Program-made: the position numbers and the translations under genes | The notes under the pieces: model-generated | What the model was told of the DNA's origin: nothing | What the model saw: the letters and a program-made list of their open reading frames with translations, nothing else | Databases searched by the model: none | Shown: positions 10,164 through 20,032 of the stretch, piece after piece | Layout: the number at the start of each line of letters is the position of its first letter | How positions within the stretch are numbered: position 1 is the first letter of the stretch | Assembly (NCBI GenBank): GCA_018712565.1 | Contig: DVGU01000008.1 | Span: forward strand, 1-46,938 | Source: Candidatus Faecimonas gallistercoris | GTDB taxonomy: Bacteria > Bacillota_I > Bacilli_A > RF39 > UBA660 | Direction of reading: 5' to 3' | Length of the DNA stretch: 46,938 bases

Positions 10164-10826
10164 ATGAGTTTAGGTGAAAAATTATTAAAACTAAGAAAAA
10201 AGAAAGGACTGTCTCAAGAAGAAGTTGCGGATATTTTGCATGTGACTCGTCAGACGGTATCGAAATGGGAGACGAATCAAAGTATGCCTGATTTCGATAA
10301 AGTGGTTCCTATTTGTAATTTGTATGAGATAAGTACAGAGGAGTTATTTCATGACGGGGTATCTGTTAGTAAGAATGAGGAGAATATTCATATAGAAGAT
10401 ACTATTAGTCAACAAAACTATCATCGTAAAAAGGCACTTTTTACTACTGTTGCTGTTACGTTATATATTTTATCTGTTGTAGTGATTATTTTCTTTTCTA
10501 CTGTATTACGTAGTCCTATTGTAGGTATTTGTGTTTTCTTTCTTGTGATTGCGGTTGCTACTGGATTATTAATTTATATTGAAATGATGAAACCTTTCCT
10601 TAATGAACAAACGAGAAAAAAGGTATTGACTGGAGAAGATAGATTATATAAGCAGATTACTAGTGTATTAGCTCTTCTTGTTTTAGCAATTTATTTAATT
10701 GTTAGTATTCTTACAATGGCTTGGGGAATTACGTGGATTTTATGGATTGTTTATGCTCTTCTTACAGAGATTATTAAATTAAGTTTTTCTTTGAAGGGAG
10801 TGGATATTCATGCAGAAGATGAATAA
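10164..10826 (+). CDS. XRE-family HTH regulator with C-terminal transmembrane domain
   Basis: LGEKLLKLRKKKGLSQEEVADILHVTRQTVSKWETNQSMPDFDKV plus four hydrophobic segments. Confidence 0.88.
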   Translation: MSLGEKLLKLRKKKGLSQEEVADILHVTRQTVSKWETNQSMPDFDKVVPICNLYEISTEELFHDGVSVSKNEENIHIEDTISQQNYHRKKALFTTVAVTLYILSVVVIIFFSTVLRSPIVGICVFFLVIAVATGLLIYIEMMKPFLNEQTRKKVLTGEDRLYKQITSVLALLVLAIYLIVSILTMAWGITWILWIVYALLTEIIKLSFSLKGVDIHAEDE

Positions 10827-11652
10827 AACAAAAACGATTGTTTTGATTATTTTGCTATCTATTCTTTGTATTATTTTGATTGGATTGATGATTGCATTTA
10901 TTAGTGGAGTTATTCCTATTTGGAAATTTAATATTGATAACGATAAAGTCAGTAAACACTTAGTTTATGAGAAAGTGTATAACAGTGAACTTCAGTCTAT
11001 TGATATTGATATTATGCTTGGAAATGTTGAAGTGTTACCATCCAGTGATGATAATATTCATCTTTCTATTTATAGTGATTATGAATTATATGAAGTGAGT
11101 GATACTAGTTCTTCTTTGGTTGTTAATTTTCAAGAGGAAGAGGGATTTCATTTTAATTTTTCTAAAGTAGGAGATAAAGTAGAAATTTATATTCCAGAAG
11201 ATAGTGGTATATCATTTGATATTTCTGTCGATAAAGGAGCGGTGGAAGTTGGTAATTTTTTGAATTCTTCTTTTGATATTACTGCTGATATGGGTGATGT
11301 CGATGTTGATGGCGGAAAATTTATTGATGTTAATAGTGATATGGGAGATATTTTTATTGGAAAAGTTAGTAGATTAAATGCAGAGTTAGATTTGGGTGAT
11401 TTGGAGGTTGAGACTGTAACAGAAGCGGTTGATATTAGTTGTGATATGGGAAATGTGTCAATAAATGAAGTACATTTGTTAAAAGATTCAGCTATTACTC
11501 TTTCTTTGGGAGATTTAGATATCAATAATCTTTCTGGTGTATATGTGGATGCTAAAACAGATTTAGGGGACGTTGATGTAAAAGATAATAATAGAAATGC
11601 TTCTTATACATTAACTATTAAAAATGATATGGGAGATATTTCTATTGGATAA
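10810..11652 (+). CDS. DUF4097-type beta-strand-repeat protein, membrane anchored
   Basis: N-terminal TM; repeated D-[ML]-GD-[VIL] strands (TADMGDVDVDGG, NSDMGDIFIG, ELDLGDLEVE, SCDMGNVSIN, TDLGDVDV, NDMGDISIG). Overlaps the XRE gene. Confidence 0.82.
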   Translation: MQKMNKTKTIVLIILLSILCIILIGLMIAFISGVIPIWKFNIDNDKVSKHLVYEKVYNSELQSIDIDIMLGNVEVLPSSDDNIHLSIYSDYELYEVSDTSSSLVVNFQEEEGFHFNFSKVGDKVEIYIPEDSGISFDISVDKGAVEVGNFLNSSFDITADMGDVDVDGGKFIDVNSDMGDIFIGKVSRLNAELDLGDLEVETVTEAVDISCDMGNVSINEVHLLKDSAITLSLGDLDINNLSGVYVDAKTDLGDVDVKDNNRNASYTLTIKNDMGDISIG

Positions 11653-11712
11653 ATGTAGTTTGGTGATGTACATTTTTCCATATAATGGGTATACATAAGT
11701 AATCATTTATGC

Positions 11713-11768
11713 TATACTGTTGTTAGAGAAGCGCTGGTATAGGCTTTTGTCTTTGCTAGCGTCTTTTT
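11713..11768 (+). promoter_or_regulatory. Promoter -10 (TATGCTATACT) followed directly by terminator-like leader hairpin
   Basis: TATACT at 11713-11718; GCGCTGG/CTAGCGT (11731-11737 / 11756-11762) plus inner AGGC/GTCT stem, then CTTTTT. Confidence 0.5.
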
Positions 11769-11786
11769 ATGTTAGTAGGTGATAAA

Positions 11787-11951
11787 ATGAAAAAAAGATG
11801 TAAATTTTGTAAGAAAGAGATAGGTATTTTTGTAAAAGAATGTCCTTATTGTTATGAGGATCAGAGCATTTTAAGTATGATTTGGCCTTTTTTACTTATT
11901 TTATTGATAATCATTCTTTTTATAAGCATTTATTTTTTAATAACTATGTAG
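11787..11951 (+). CDS. Small zinc-ribbon membrane protein
   Basis: MKKRCKFCKKEIGIFVKECPYCYEDQ + TM helix; CxxC...CxxC; aggtg SD. Confidence 0.6.
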   Translation: MKKRCKFCKKEIGIFVKECPYCYEDQSILSMIWPFLLILLIIILFISIYFLITM

Positions 11952-12042
11952 TTTTTTCCCATTATCTGAGTTGTTATGTTATAATAATATATCTAAATGA
12001 GTTAAAATTTTATTATTAACATATCGAAGGAGGAATTGTTTG

Positions 12043-13767
12043 ATGGGAAAGGTTCGTGTTAGAAAGAAAAACTTGGCTATTTTTTTAACAAGTGTTGTGT
12101 TAGTAGGTTCTTTAGGTAAGCTAACTTATAATCGTTTAATTAAAAATAAAGATGAGGTAAAAGTTGAGAATGAGAATGGATATGATAATATTAATCCTAT
12201 ACTAAACTTTACTGTTGATGATGAGGATTTTGTTATTTTAGATATTGGTAATCATCATGAGTATGGTACTTATTTTCAGAATATGAAGATGAAAAAGTGT
12301 AATGATAATGATATTTCTTTAGGAGTTATTATTTCTACGGATGCACAGGATGAAGCGTCTATTTATGATGATGTTGAGTATGTTAAGAGTGTCTTGGCTA
12401 AACATACTGTAGATTTTCCTGTTTATTTAGATATTAATACTTTGATGGAAGATAATACTTTAAATACTGAGATGAAGACGAAAATAGCAAAAGATTTCTT
12501 GGAAAAGTGTGCTTCTAATGATATATATGTAGGAGTTTATGGTACGGATACTAATTTATGTCGTTTTAAGAAGTATTGTAATATTTCTTCTTACGATGCT
12601 TTCTTAGTTATGGATCAGGAAAAAATTCAATATGATGGAACATATTATGTGGTAAAAGATTTAGATGGGAATATTAAAGCTACTACTAACTTAGCAAGTG
12701 TTATTTTAAAAAATGGTAATAATACTAGTGATGGTTTTGTTCAAGATGGTTCGTATACAGTAAAAGAGAATGATGACTTAGTTGATATTGCGTTACAAAG
12801 TGGTATGAGTGTTGATGAATTATTGGAGTTTAATGATATGAGAGAGTCTGATATTGAAAAGGGAAGTATTATTCGCTTTCCTAGTGTTGTAGCCACCAAT
12901 AATAAAGATGGAGATTTTTTATCTTTATCTTCTCCTTTAAGGGGATGTGATTTATCTTATGCTCAAGGAAGTAATATTAATTGGGATAAAATTGATAAAA
13001 ACTTTGATTTTATAATTGTTAGATGTGCACAAGGAACTGTTTTAGATAGTTGTTTTGAAAATAATATTAAAAATTGTAATACTTATGGGATTCCAGTTGG
13101 TGTTTATTGCTATAACGGATTTCATCGTATGAATACATCTTCTATTGATGAGTTTACTTTAAATCAAGAAAAACAGGCTGATTTTGTTTTAGATTCTTTG
13201 AAAAATAAGAAAATTGATTATCCAGTTTATCTTGATGTGGAATTATTAAATGGTACTCGTTGGAAGGATTATTATAATTCTGAGTATGTTTCTAAAATGC
13301 TAGATATCTGGGAGAAAAAGATGAGGGATGCCTCTTATGTTCCGGGACTTTATTGTAATCAGAGTGGATTTCGTTTTTTACAGAGTTGTGTAGATTATGA
13401 TTTATCTGAAAAGTTTGAGTTGTGGGTTGCTGGTGGAGAGCAATATACTGCGGGAAAGCAAGATATTGATCTTGAAAAAGTTTCTTCTCCTTCTGTTTTG
13501 GAAAATAATTCTAATATTTCTATGGCACAAGCAACAGATAGTGCAGTTAATGCTGGTGCTGGTAATAAGCAAGGTCATTTAGATGTTAATTTTTCTTTAA
13601 AAGATTATACAAAAAATATTTCTGATGTAGAAGATGATTTATTTGATATTAAGGAGTTTAGACGTATTCCTACGAAGGGAATTATGTATAATTGTGGTGC
13701 GTTGACTATTGGTCTTTTAGGAGCAAAAATTATTCAAAATAAAGGTAAAAGAAAAGTTAAAAAGTAG
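12043..13767 (+). CDS. Glycoside hydrolase family 25 (lysozyme-like) protein with LysM and a second degenerate GH25-like domain
   Basis: N-terminal TM; LysM-like GSYTVKENDDLVDIALQSGMSVDELLEFNDM...IRFPS; GH25 LRGCDLSYAQGSNINWDKI...YPVYLDVELL...GLYCNQSGF; C-terminal TM with basic tail. Confidence 0.85.
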   Translation: MGKVRVRKKNLAIFLTSVVLVGSLGKLTYNRLIKNKDEVKVENENGYDNINPILNFTVDDEDFVILDIGNHHEYGTYFQNMKMKKCNDNDISLGVIISTDAQDEASIYDDVEYVKSVLAKHTVDFPVYLDINTLMEDNTLNTEMKTKIAKDFLEKCASNDIYVGVYGTDTNLCRFKKYCNISSYDAFLVMDQEKIQYDGTYYVVKDLDGNIKATTNLASVILKNGNNTSDGFVQDGSYTVKENDDLVDIALQSGMSVDELLEFNDMRESDIEKGSIIRFPSVVATNNKDGDFLSLSSPLRGCDLSYAQGSNINWDKIDKNFDFIIVRCAQGTVLDSCFENNIKNCNTYGIPVGVYCYNGFHRMNTSSIDEFTLNQEKQADFVLDSLKNKKIDYPVYLDVELLNGTRWKDYYNSEYVSKMLDIWEKKMRDASYVPGLYCNQSGFRFLQSCVDYDLSEKFELWVAGGEQYTAGKQDIDLEKVSSPSVLENNSNISMAQATDSAVNAGAGNKQGHLDVNFSLKDYTKNISDVEDDLFDIKEFRRIPTKGIMYNCGALTIGLLGAKIIQNKGKRKVKK

Positions 13768-13797
13768 ATTAGGGGTATATATTTATGAGGTGGTATT

Positions 13798-15030
13798 ATG
13801 CGTAAAGTAGCGATTATAGGAGCAGGAGCTGCAGGAGTGGTGTGTAGTATTTATGCTGCAAGTAATGATTTGGAGGTTGTTTTATTTGATAAAAATAAGA
13901 GAGCTTTAAAAAAACTTTTAGCAACTGGTAATGGTCGTTGTAATTATTGGAATCGTGATCAAGATTTATCTCATTATCATAGTAGGAATGAGGAGTTGAT
14001 TTCATCTATTATTACTCCTCAAGTACAAAAAGAAGTTTTACCCTTTTTTGAAAGTTTAGGTATTGTTCCTAATATAAGAAATGGTTATTATTATCCTTTT
14101 TCTAATCAAGCTAATAGTATTCGTGATATATTGGAAAGTGAAGCTTTGCGAAGAGGGGTTATATTTTCTTTAGCTACGGAGGTTTTAGATATCTATAAAG
14201 AAAAGTCAAAATTTGTGGTTTCTTATGAAGATAAAAAAGAATATTTTGATGATTTGGTAATAGCAACAGGATCTAAAGCTAGTCCTAAAACTGGTTCTAC
14301 GGGAGATGGGTATTTTTTTGCAGAAAGATTTGGTCATAGTGTTGTTACAGTTTATCCTTCCCTGGTACAAATGATTACGGAAGGGAATTTTTTGAATGAC
14401 TGGGCTGGTGTTCGTAGTTTATGTAGTGTTTCTTTATATGAAAATAATCAATTAGTAAAAAAGGAAGAAGGAGAAATACAACTTACTAATTATGGTGTGA
14501 GTGGTATTTGTGTTTTTAATTTGAGTCGTTATGTATCTATTGGTATTGAAAAGAAGAAAGAGATGTTATTAAAGATTAATTTTATGCCTTTTTTAGAGGA
14601 TATGACTAAAGAAGAAGTATGGCAATGGTTTTCTTTTAGAGGCAGAAATTTAGGATTGCTTTCCTTGGTAGAGTTTTTAGAAGGAATTCTTCCTTATAAA
14701 TTATTGATGGTTATTTTAAAAAGGTCTGGGTTATCTTTTAAAAGGACTTGGAATGATTTAGAGGATTTAGAGAAAAAACAACTTATTTCTATGATTTTAG
14801 AGTTTCCATTGTCTGTTTTAGGTACAAAAGATTTTTCGCATTCTCAAGTATGTAGTGGAGGAGTGCCTCTTACTGAGGTTGATTGTTATTTAGAATCTAA
14901 GAAAGTTAAGCATCTATATTTTATTGGTGAAGTTTTAGATGTTGATGGTGACTGTGGAGGATATAATTTAGGCTTTGCTTTTATGTCGGGTATGATTGTT
15001 GGTAAAGCATTACGAGGTGATATGAAATGA
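13798..15030 (+). CDS. NAD(P)/FAD-dependent oxidoreductase, HI0933 family (BaiN-like)
   Basis: MRKVAIIGAGAAGVVCSIYAASNDLEVVLFDKNKRALKKLLATGNGRCNYWN...; FIGEVLDVDGDCGGYNLGFAFMSG. Confidence 0.92.
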   Translation: MRKVAIIGAGAAGVVCSIYAASNDLEVVLFDKNKRALKKLLATGNGRCNYWNRDQDLSHYHSRNEELISSIITPQVQKEVLPFFESLGIVPNIRNGYYYPFSNQANSIRDILESEALRRGVIFSLATEVLDIYKEKSKFVVSYEDKKEYFDDLVIATGSKASPKTGSTGDGYFFAERFGHSVVTVYPSLVQMITEGNFLNDWAGVRSLCSVSLYENNQLVKKEEGEIQLTNYGVSGICVFNLSRYVSIGIEKKKEMLLKINFMPFLEDMTKEEVWQWFSFRGRNLGLLSLVEFLEGILPYKLLMVILKRSGLSFKRTWNDLEDLEKKQLISMILEFPLSVLGTKDFSHSQVCSGGVPLTEVDCYLESKKVKHLYFIGEVLDVDGDCGGYNLGFAFMSGMIVGKALRGDMK

Positions 15031-16613
15031 TTCGTGTACGTCAGGTTAAAGTTTTAGTAGGAGAAGAGAAAAATTTAAAAAGAGCGATTGCTAGAAAAGT
15101 GGGTATTAAAGTTAATGATATATTAGATATTGTTATTCAGAGAAAGTCATTAGATGCTAGGGATAAAAATAATATTCATTATGTTTATGAAGTTGATATA
15201 GAGGTTATGAAAGAAAGTAATATTTTAAAGAGAAAGAAATCTAAAGATATTTTTCTTACCCCTAAGGAAGAATATCAATTTCCAAAGAAAGGTAAAGATC
15301 CACTATCTTCTCGTCCTATTGTGGTAGGGAGTGGACCTGCTGGATTATTTTGTGCTTATATGTTGGCTATGCAAGGATATCGTCCTTTAGTTATTGAAAG
15401 GGGAGAAAAAATAGAAGATAGGGTAGATGCTGTTTTTAAATTTTGGAATACGGGTAAGTTGAATCCTAATTCTAATGTTCAATTTGGTGAAGGAGGTGCG
15501 GGTACTTTTTCTGATGGAAAGTTAAATACTTTAGTCAAAGATAAGTTTTTTCGAGGGAAAAAAGTATTTGAAATTTTTGTAGAACATGGTGTTCCTTATG
15601 AAATTATGTATTTGCAAAAGCCTCATATTGGAACAGATTTGTTACGGGATGTTATTGAAAATATTCGTAATTCTATTATACGTATGGGTGGAGAATTTCG
15701 GTATACTACGTTGCTTACGGATATTATGATAGAAGATGGAAAAGTTGTTGGCATTGAAGTGAATCATAATGAGCATATTCCATGTTCTGTTTTGGTATTG
15801 GCGATAGGTCATAGTGCTAGAGATACTTTTTCTATGTTATATGATAAAGGCGTTTCTATGGCTGCTAAAGCATTTGCTGTTGGGGTGAGAGTTGAACATT
15901 TGCAAGAGATGATTCAGATGAGTCAATATAAGACTTTAGATAAGCGTTTACCTGTTGCTGATTATAAACTTACTTATAAGACAAAGTCTGGTCGAGGAGT
16001 TTATTCTTTTTGTATGTGTCCAGGTGGTTATGTTGTAGATGCTTCTAGTGAATATGGTAGACTTGCAGTTAATGGTATGAGTTATCATGCTAGGGATAGT
16101 AAGAATGCTAATAGTGCGTTGGTAGTAACTGTTGGTCCTGATGATTTTGGACATCACCCTTTGGATGGTGTAGTTTTTCAGCAACAGTTGGAAGAAAAAG
16201 CATTTTTGGTGGGAAATGGTCATATTCCTATACAACTATATAAAGATTTTTTAAAAAAAAGAGTATCTTTTTCTTTTGGAAAATGGACTTCTCAGATGAA
16301 AGGTAACTATCAATTTAGTGATTTAAATCAAGTACTTCCTGATTTTGTTTCGGATGCTATTAAGGAAGCAATGCCTTATTTTGGTAAAAAAATTTCTGGT
16401 TTTGATCAAGGAGATGCTATTTTTTCTGGTGTTGAAAGTAGAACTTCTTCACCAGTTAGAATTTTACGTAATGAGGATGGTGTTTGTAATATTTTAGGAC
16501 TTTATCCTTGTGGAGAAGGAAGTGGCTATGCAGGAGGAATTACTACTGCAGCGATGGATGGAGTTAAGATTAGTGAGTTGATTATAAAAAAATATCAATC
16601 GTTTTCAGATTAA
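15027..16613 (+). CDS. FAD-dependent dehydrogenase (COG2509-like)
   Basis: PIVVGSGPAGLFCAYMLAMQGYRPLVIERGEKIEDRVDAV...GGAGTFSDGKLNT...PCGEGSGYAGGITTAAMDG; 4-nt ATGA overlap with upstream gene. Confidence 0.9.
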   Translation: MIRVRQVKVLVGEEKNLKRAIARKVGIKVNDILDIVIQRKSLDARDKNNIHYVYEVDIEVMKESNILKRKKSKDIFLTPKEEYQFPKKGKDPLSSRPIVVGSGPAGLFCAYMLAMQGYRPLVIERGEKIEDRVDAVFKFWNTGKLNPNSNVQFGEGGAGTFSDGKLNTLVKDKFFRGKKVFEIFVEHGVPYEIMYLQKPHIGTDLLRDVIENIRNSIIRMGGEFRYTTLLTDIMIEDGKVVGIEVNHNEHIPCSVLVLAIGHSARDTFSMLYDKGVSMAAKAFAVGVRVEHLQEMIQMSQYKTLDKRLPVADYKLTYKTKSGRGVYSFCMCPGGYVVDASSEYGRLAVNGMSYHARDSKNANSALVVTVGPDDFGHHPLDGVVFQQQLEEKAFLVGNGHIPIQLYKDFLKKRVSFSFGKWTSQMKGNYQFSDLNQVLPDFVSDAIKEAMPYFGKKISGFDQGDAIFSGVESRTSSPVRILRNEDGVCNILGLYPCGEGSGYAGGITTAAMDGVKISELIIKKYQSFSD

Positions 16614-16720
16614 TATTTTACGTCAACTTCTTTTTTTCTCTTTTCTTTTTTTCTATCCTTATATATAATTAGAATAGACGGGGTAGGTTGTTATTTTTTG
16701 TTAAATGACGGAGGGATTTT

Positions 16721-17626
16721 ATGTATGTTCCAGATGATGATAATTATATTGTTGATGGAGAAAACTATGCTCCACCTAGGCCTCCTCAACATGATGAGGA
16801 AAAAAAGAAGTTGCCAGGTAAAGTTATTGTATTAGTTCTTGTAGCAATCGTCTTAGGAGTAGGTGTTTATTTTGTTAGTAGTCTATTTTTTGGAGGGGAT
16901 AATAAGCCAAGGGAAGATGATTCTTTTTCTACAACATTAAGTGTTGATGATCCTGAGGTGAAAAAAATTTATGAGAAAGCAACTTATGGAAGAAATAGTG
17001 GTACTTTAAATAAATATTTAAAAGAACAATTTGTTTCTTTAAAAGATTTTAGTAATGCCGAGAAGTTTAGTTATGCTCTTTATGGGCTTCGAGAAAAAGA
17101 TTTAGAGGAGTCTGATGAAGAAGGACAATACCTTATTTCTGATAGTAGAATGGATGAACTAATGAAAGCATATTTTGGAGATAAAGTTACTTATCTAAAA
17201 CAAGGAACAATTCCTATTACTCTTGGAAAGACTTTAAGAGGAGGAAATAAATTATCACTTACTTATGATGTAAATAAAGAAATGTATACTACTTCTGTTA
17301 CTTCTACCACATTATCTTCTAAGACAATTCCTGTTTATATGGCAATATTAGAAAGTGCATCTAGGGATGAAGATAGGACAGTAACTCTAGTAGAGAGAGT
17401 AATTTATATTACTAGTTCTCAGTCTAATAATGTAGTTAGTTATAATGTATACCGTGATTTTAATCATACGATGTTAATAGATAGTGAAAGTAATGTTTCT
17501 TTAGCAGATTATCAAAAGAGTCCAATTTCTGTAGAAGATTATATTAATCAGGCTAATATTATAACTTATAAATTTAAGGAAAAAGATGGGGAGTATTATT
17601 TTTATCAGAGTTCGATTCAAGAATAA
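16721..17626 (+). CDS. Hypothetical membrane-anchored protein
   Basis: Acidic/Pro-rich cytosolic N-terminus, one TM, extracytoplasmic domain; no family recognised. Confidence 0.7.
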   Translation: MYVPDDDNYIVDGENYAPPRPPQHDEEKKKLPGKVIVLVLVAIVLGVGVYFVSSLFFGGDNKPREDDSFSTTLSVDDPEVKKIYEKATYGRNSGTLNKYLKEQFVSLKDFSNAEKFSYALYGLREKDLEESDEEGQYLISDSRMDELMKAYFGDKVTYLKQGTIPITLGKTLRGGNKLSLTYDVNKEMYTTSVTSTTLSSKTIPVYMAILESASRDEDRTVTLVERVIYITSSQSNNVVSYNVYRDFNHTMLIDSESNVSLADYQKSPISVEDYINQANIITYKFKEKDGEYYFYQSSIQE

Positions 17627-17627
17627 T

Positions 17628-17660
17628 TATTACATTACTTTAGGGTAATGTTTTCTTTTA
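17628..17660 (+). terminator. Intrinsic terminator
   Basis: ACATTAC-TTTAGG-GTAATGT then TTTCTTTT. Confidence 0.75.
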
Positions 17661-17735
17661 TCCCTAAAAAATAGAAAATATGATATACTAGTATTTGTGA
17701 TGGTTATATTAATTAGTTAAAAAACAGGAGGATTT

Positions 17736-19532
17736 ATGAGGCAGGAGAATATTAGAAATTTTTGTATTATTGCTCATATTGATCATGGGAAAAGTACACT
17801 TGCTGATCGGATTTTAGAGAAAACTGGTGCAATAGAAAAACGTGAATTAAAGAATCAAATGTTGGATTCTATGGATATTGAAAGAGAACGAGGAATTACG
17901 ATTAAGTTAAATGCGGTACAACTTACGTATCATCATGACGGAGAAGAGTATTATTTTCATTTGATAGATACTCCGGGACATGTAGATTTTTCTTATGAGG
18001 TGTCTCGTAGTCTAGCAGCTTGTGAGGGAGCGTTATTGGTCGTTGATGCTACACAAGGAGTAGAAGCACAAACATTAGCTAATTTATATTTGGCACTTGA
18101 TAATAATTTAACAGTTATTCCTGTTGTTAATAAGATTGATTTACCGAGTGCTGATTTACCTAAGGTAGAAGAAGAATTAGAAAATATTGGGTTTTCTAAG
18201 GAGGAAATTATTTTTACTAGTGCAAAAACAGGTGAGGGAATTGATACTTTGTTAGAGGCCATTATTGAAAAGATTCCTGCTCCTACTGGTGATGTTCATA
18301 AGGCTTTAAAAGCATTAATTTTTGATAGTTTATTTGATGCTTATCGTGGTGTAATTATCAGTATTCGTGTGATGGAAGGTGAGGTTAAAGTTGGTGATGT
18401 TATACGGATGATGGCAACAGGAGCAACATATGACGTGGTTGGACTTTCTATTGATACTCCTAAAGAGAAAGCTATATCTTCTTTGAAGGCTGGAGAAGTT
18501 GGTTATCTATCTGCGTCTATTAAGAGCATTAGTGATGTGGAAGTAGGGGATACAATTACGTTGCAATCTGATCCAGCAGCAGAAGCATTACCTGGATATC
18601 AACCGATGAAACCTATGGTTTATTCTGGACTATATCCAATTGATGCTAGTAAATTTGAAGACTTAAGAGATGCTCTTGACAAACTAAAACTAAATGATGC
18701 TTCTTTGACTGCAGAACCGGAGACATCAAAAGCATTAGGATTTGGATTTCGATGTGGTTTTTTGGGACTTTTACATATGGAAGTTATTGAAGAGAGAATA
18801 GAAAGAGAATTTGGAATAGATTTAATTGCTACATCTCCTTCGGTTATTTATGAAGTTTTACTTACTGATGGTTCTAAAGTTATGGTTGATTCTCCTACAA
18901 AAATGCCAAAAAGAGAAGTTGTTTCTAAGACATTTGAACCTTATGTTAAAACTAGTATTTTTACACCTAGTGATTATATAGGTCCAATTATGGAATTGTG
19001 TCAAGATAAGAGGGGGACTTTTATTAATATGGAATATTTGGATCAAATGCGAGTAATGATACATTATGAACTTCCACTTTCTGAAATTGTATATGATTTT
19101 TTTGATAAATTAAAGTCTTTTACCAAAGGATATGCATCTTTTGATTATGAGTTGATTGGCTATAAGGAAAGTAATTTAGTAAAGATGGATATTTTATTAA
19201 ATGGAGAAGTTGTTGATGCTTTATCTGTTATTGTTCATAAAGACTTTGCTTATAATCGTGGTAAAGTCGTAGTAGAAAAATTAAAAGAGATTATTCCAAG
19301 ACAAATGTTTGAAGTTCCTATTCAAGCTGCGATTGGTACTCATGTGATTGCTCGTACTGATATTAAGGCATTACGAAAAAATGTTTTAGCGAAATGTTAT
19401 GGTGGAGATGTTAGTCGTAAGAAAAAACTTTTAGAAAAACAAAAAGAGGGTAAAAAGAGAATGAAAAAAATTGGTAGTGTTGAAGTACCACAAGAAGCAT
19501 TTTTATCTATTTTATCTACAGGAGATAAGTAA
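17736..19532 (+). CDS. lepA: Elongation factor 4
   Basis: [57 protein letters not shown]... Confidence 0.98.
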   Translation: MRQENIRNFCIIAHIDHGKSTLADRILEKTGAIEKRELKNQMLDSMDIERERGITIKLNAVQLTYHHDGEEYYFHLIDTPGHVDFSYEVSRSLAACEGALLVVDATQGVEAQTLANLYLALDNNLTVIPVVNKIDLPSADLPKVEEELENIGFSKEEIIFTSAKTGEGIDTLLEAIIEKIPAPTGDVHKALKALIFDSLFDAYRGVIISIRVMEGEVKVGDVIRMMATGATYDVVGLSIDTPKEKAISSLKAGEVGYLSASIKSISDVEVGDTITLQSDPAAEALPGYQPMKPMVYSGLYPIDASKFEDLRDALDKLKLNDASLTAEPETSKALGFGFRCGFLGLLHMEVIEERIEREFGIDLIATSPSVIYEVLLTDGSKVMVDSPTKMPKREVVSKTFEPYVKTSIFTPSDYIGPIMELCQDKRGTFINMEYLDQMRVMIHYELPLSEIVYDFFDKLKSFTKGYASFDYELIGYKESNLVKMDILLNGEVVDALSVIVHKDFAYNRGKVVVEKLKEIIPRQMFEVPIQAAIGTHVIARTDIKALRKNVLAKCYGGDVSRKKKLLEKQKEGKKRMKKIGSVEVPQEAFLSILSTGDK

Positions 19533-19582
19533 TTGGTACTTTTTCTTAACTATTTTTATTATAATTATTAGGAGGATATATA

Positions 19583-20032
19583 ATGAATGAAAAACAAATT
19601 ATAGAAGAAGCAAAATTATATATAAGTAATGATAAAACAATTAGTGATACTGCTTGTGATTTAGGTATTTCGAAGAGAACACTTCAGTTACATATAAAAA
19701 AGTTAGAGGCTATTAATCCTGAATTATATAAACTTGTTTTAGAAAAAAAAGAATCTAATCAAAAAGCTGGTCGACGTATTGGTGGTTCTAAAGGTAAGAA
19801 AGGGGTTACATATACTAGTGAGAAGGCATTAGAGGTTGCTTCAGAAATTGTTTCTCAACATTTAACCTATCAAGGAGCAGAGGCTTTATATGGGATGCCT
19901 AGTTCTACTATATATGATATGGTTCATAGTGATTGTGTACCTTTGGAGGTTCAGGAACAATTAGATTTAACGGCATATGAAAATCAGAGAAGGTCTGTGG
20001 ATGAAGATAGAAAAGGTCATTTTAGAAAATGA
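19583..20032 (+). CDS. SpoIIID-like HTH DNA-binding protein with probable second HTH
   Basis: ISDTACDLGISKRTLQLHIKKLEAINPELYKLVLEKKESNQKAGRRIGGSKGKK resembles SpoIIID; TYQGAEALYGMPSSTIYDMVHSD is a second HTH-like segment. Confidence 0.65.
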   Translation: MNEKQIIEEAKLYISNDKTISDTACDLGISKRTLQLHIKKLEAINPELYKLVLEKKESNQKAGRRIGGSKGKKGVTYTSEKALEVASEIVSQHLTYQGAEALYGMPSSTIYDMVHSDCVPLEVQEQLDLTAYENQRRSVDEDRKGHFRK

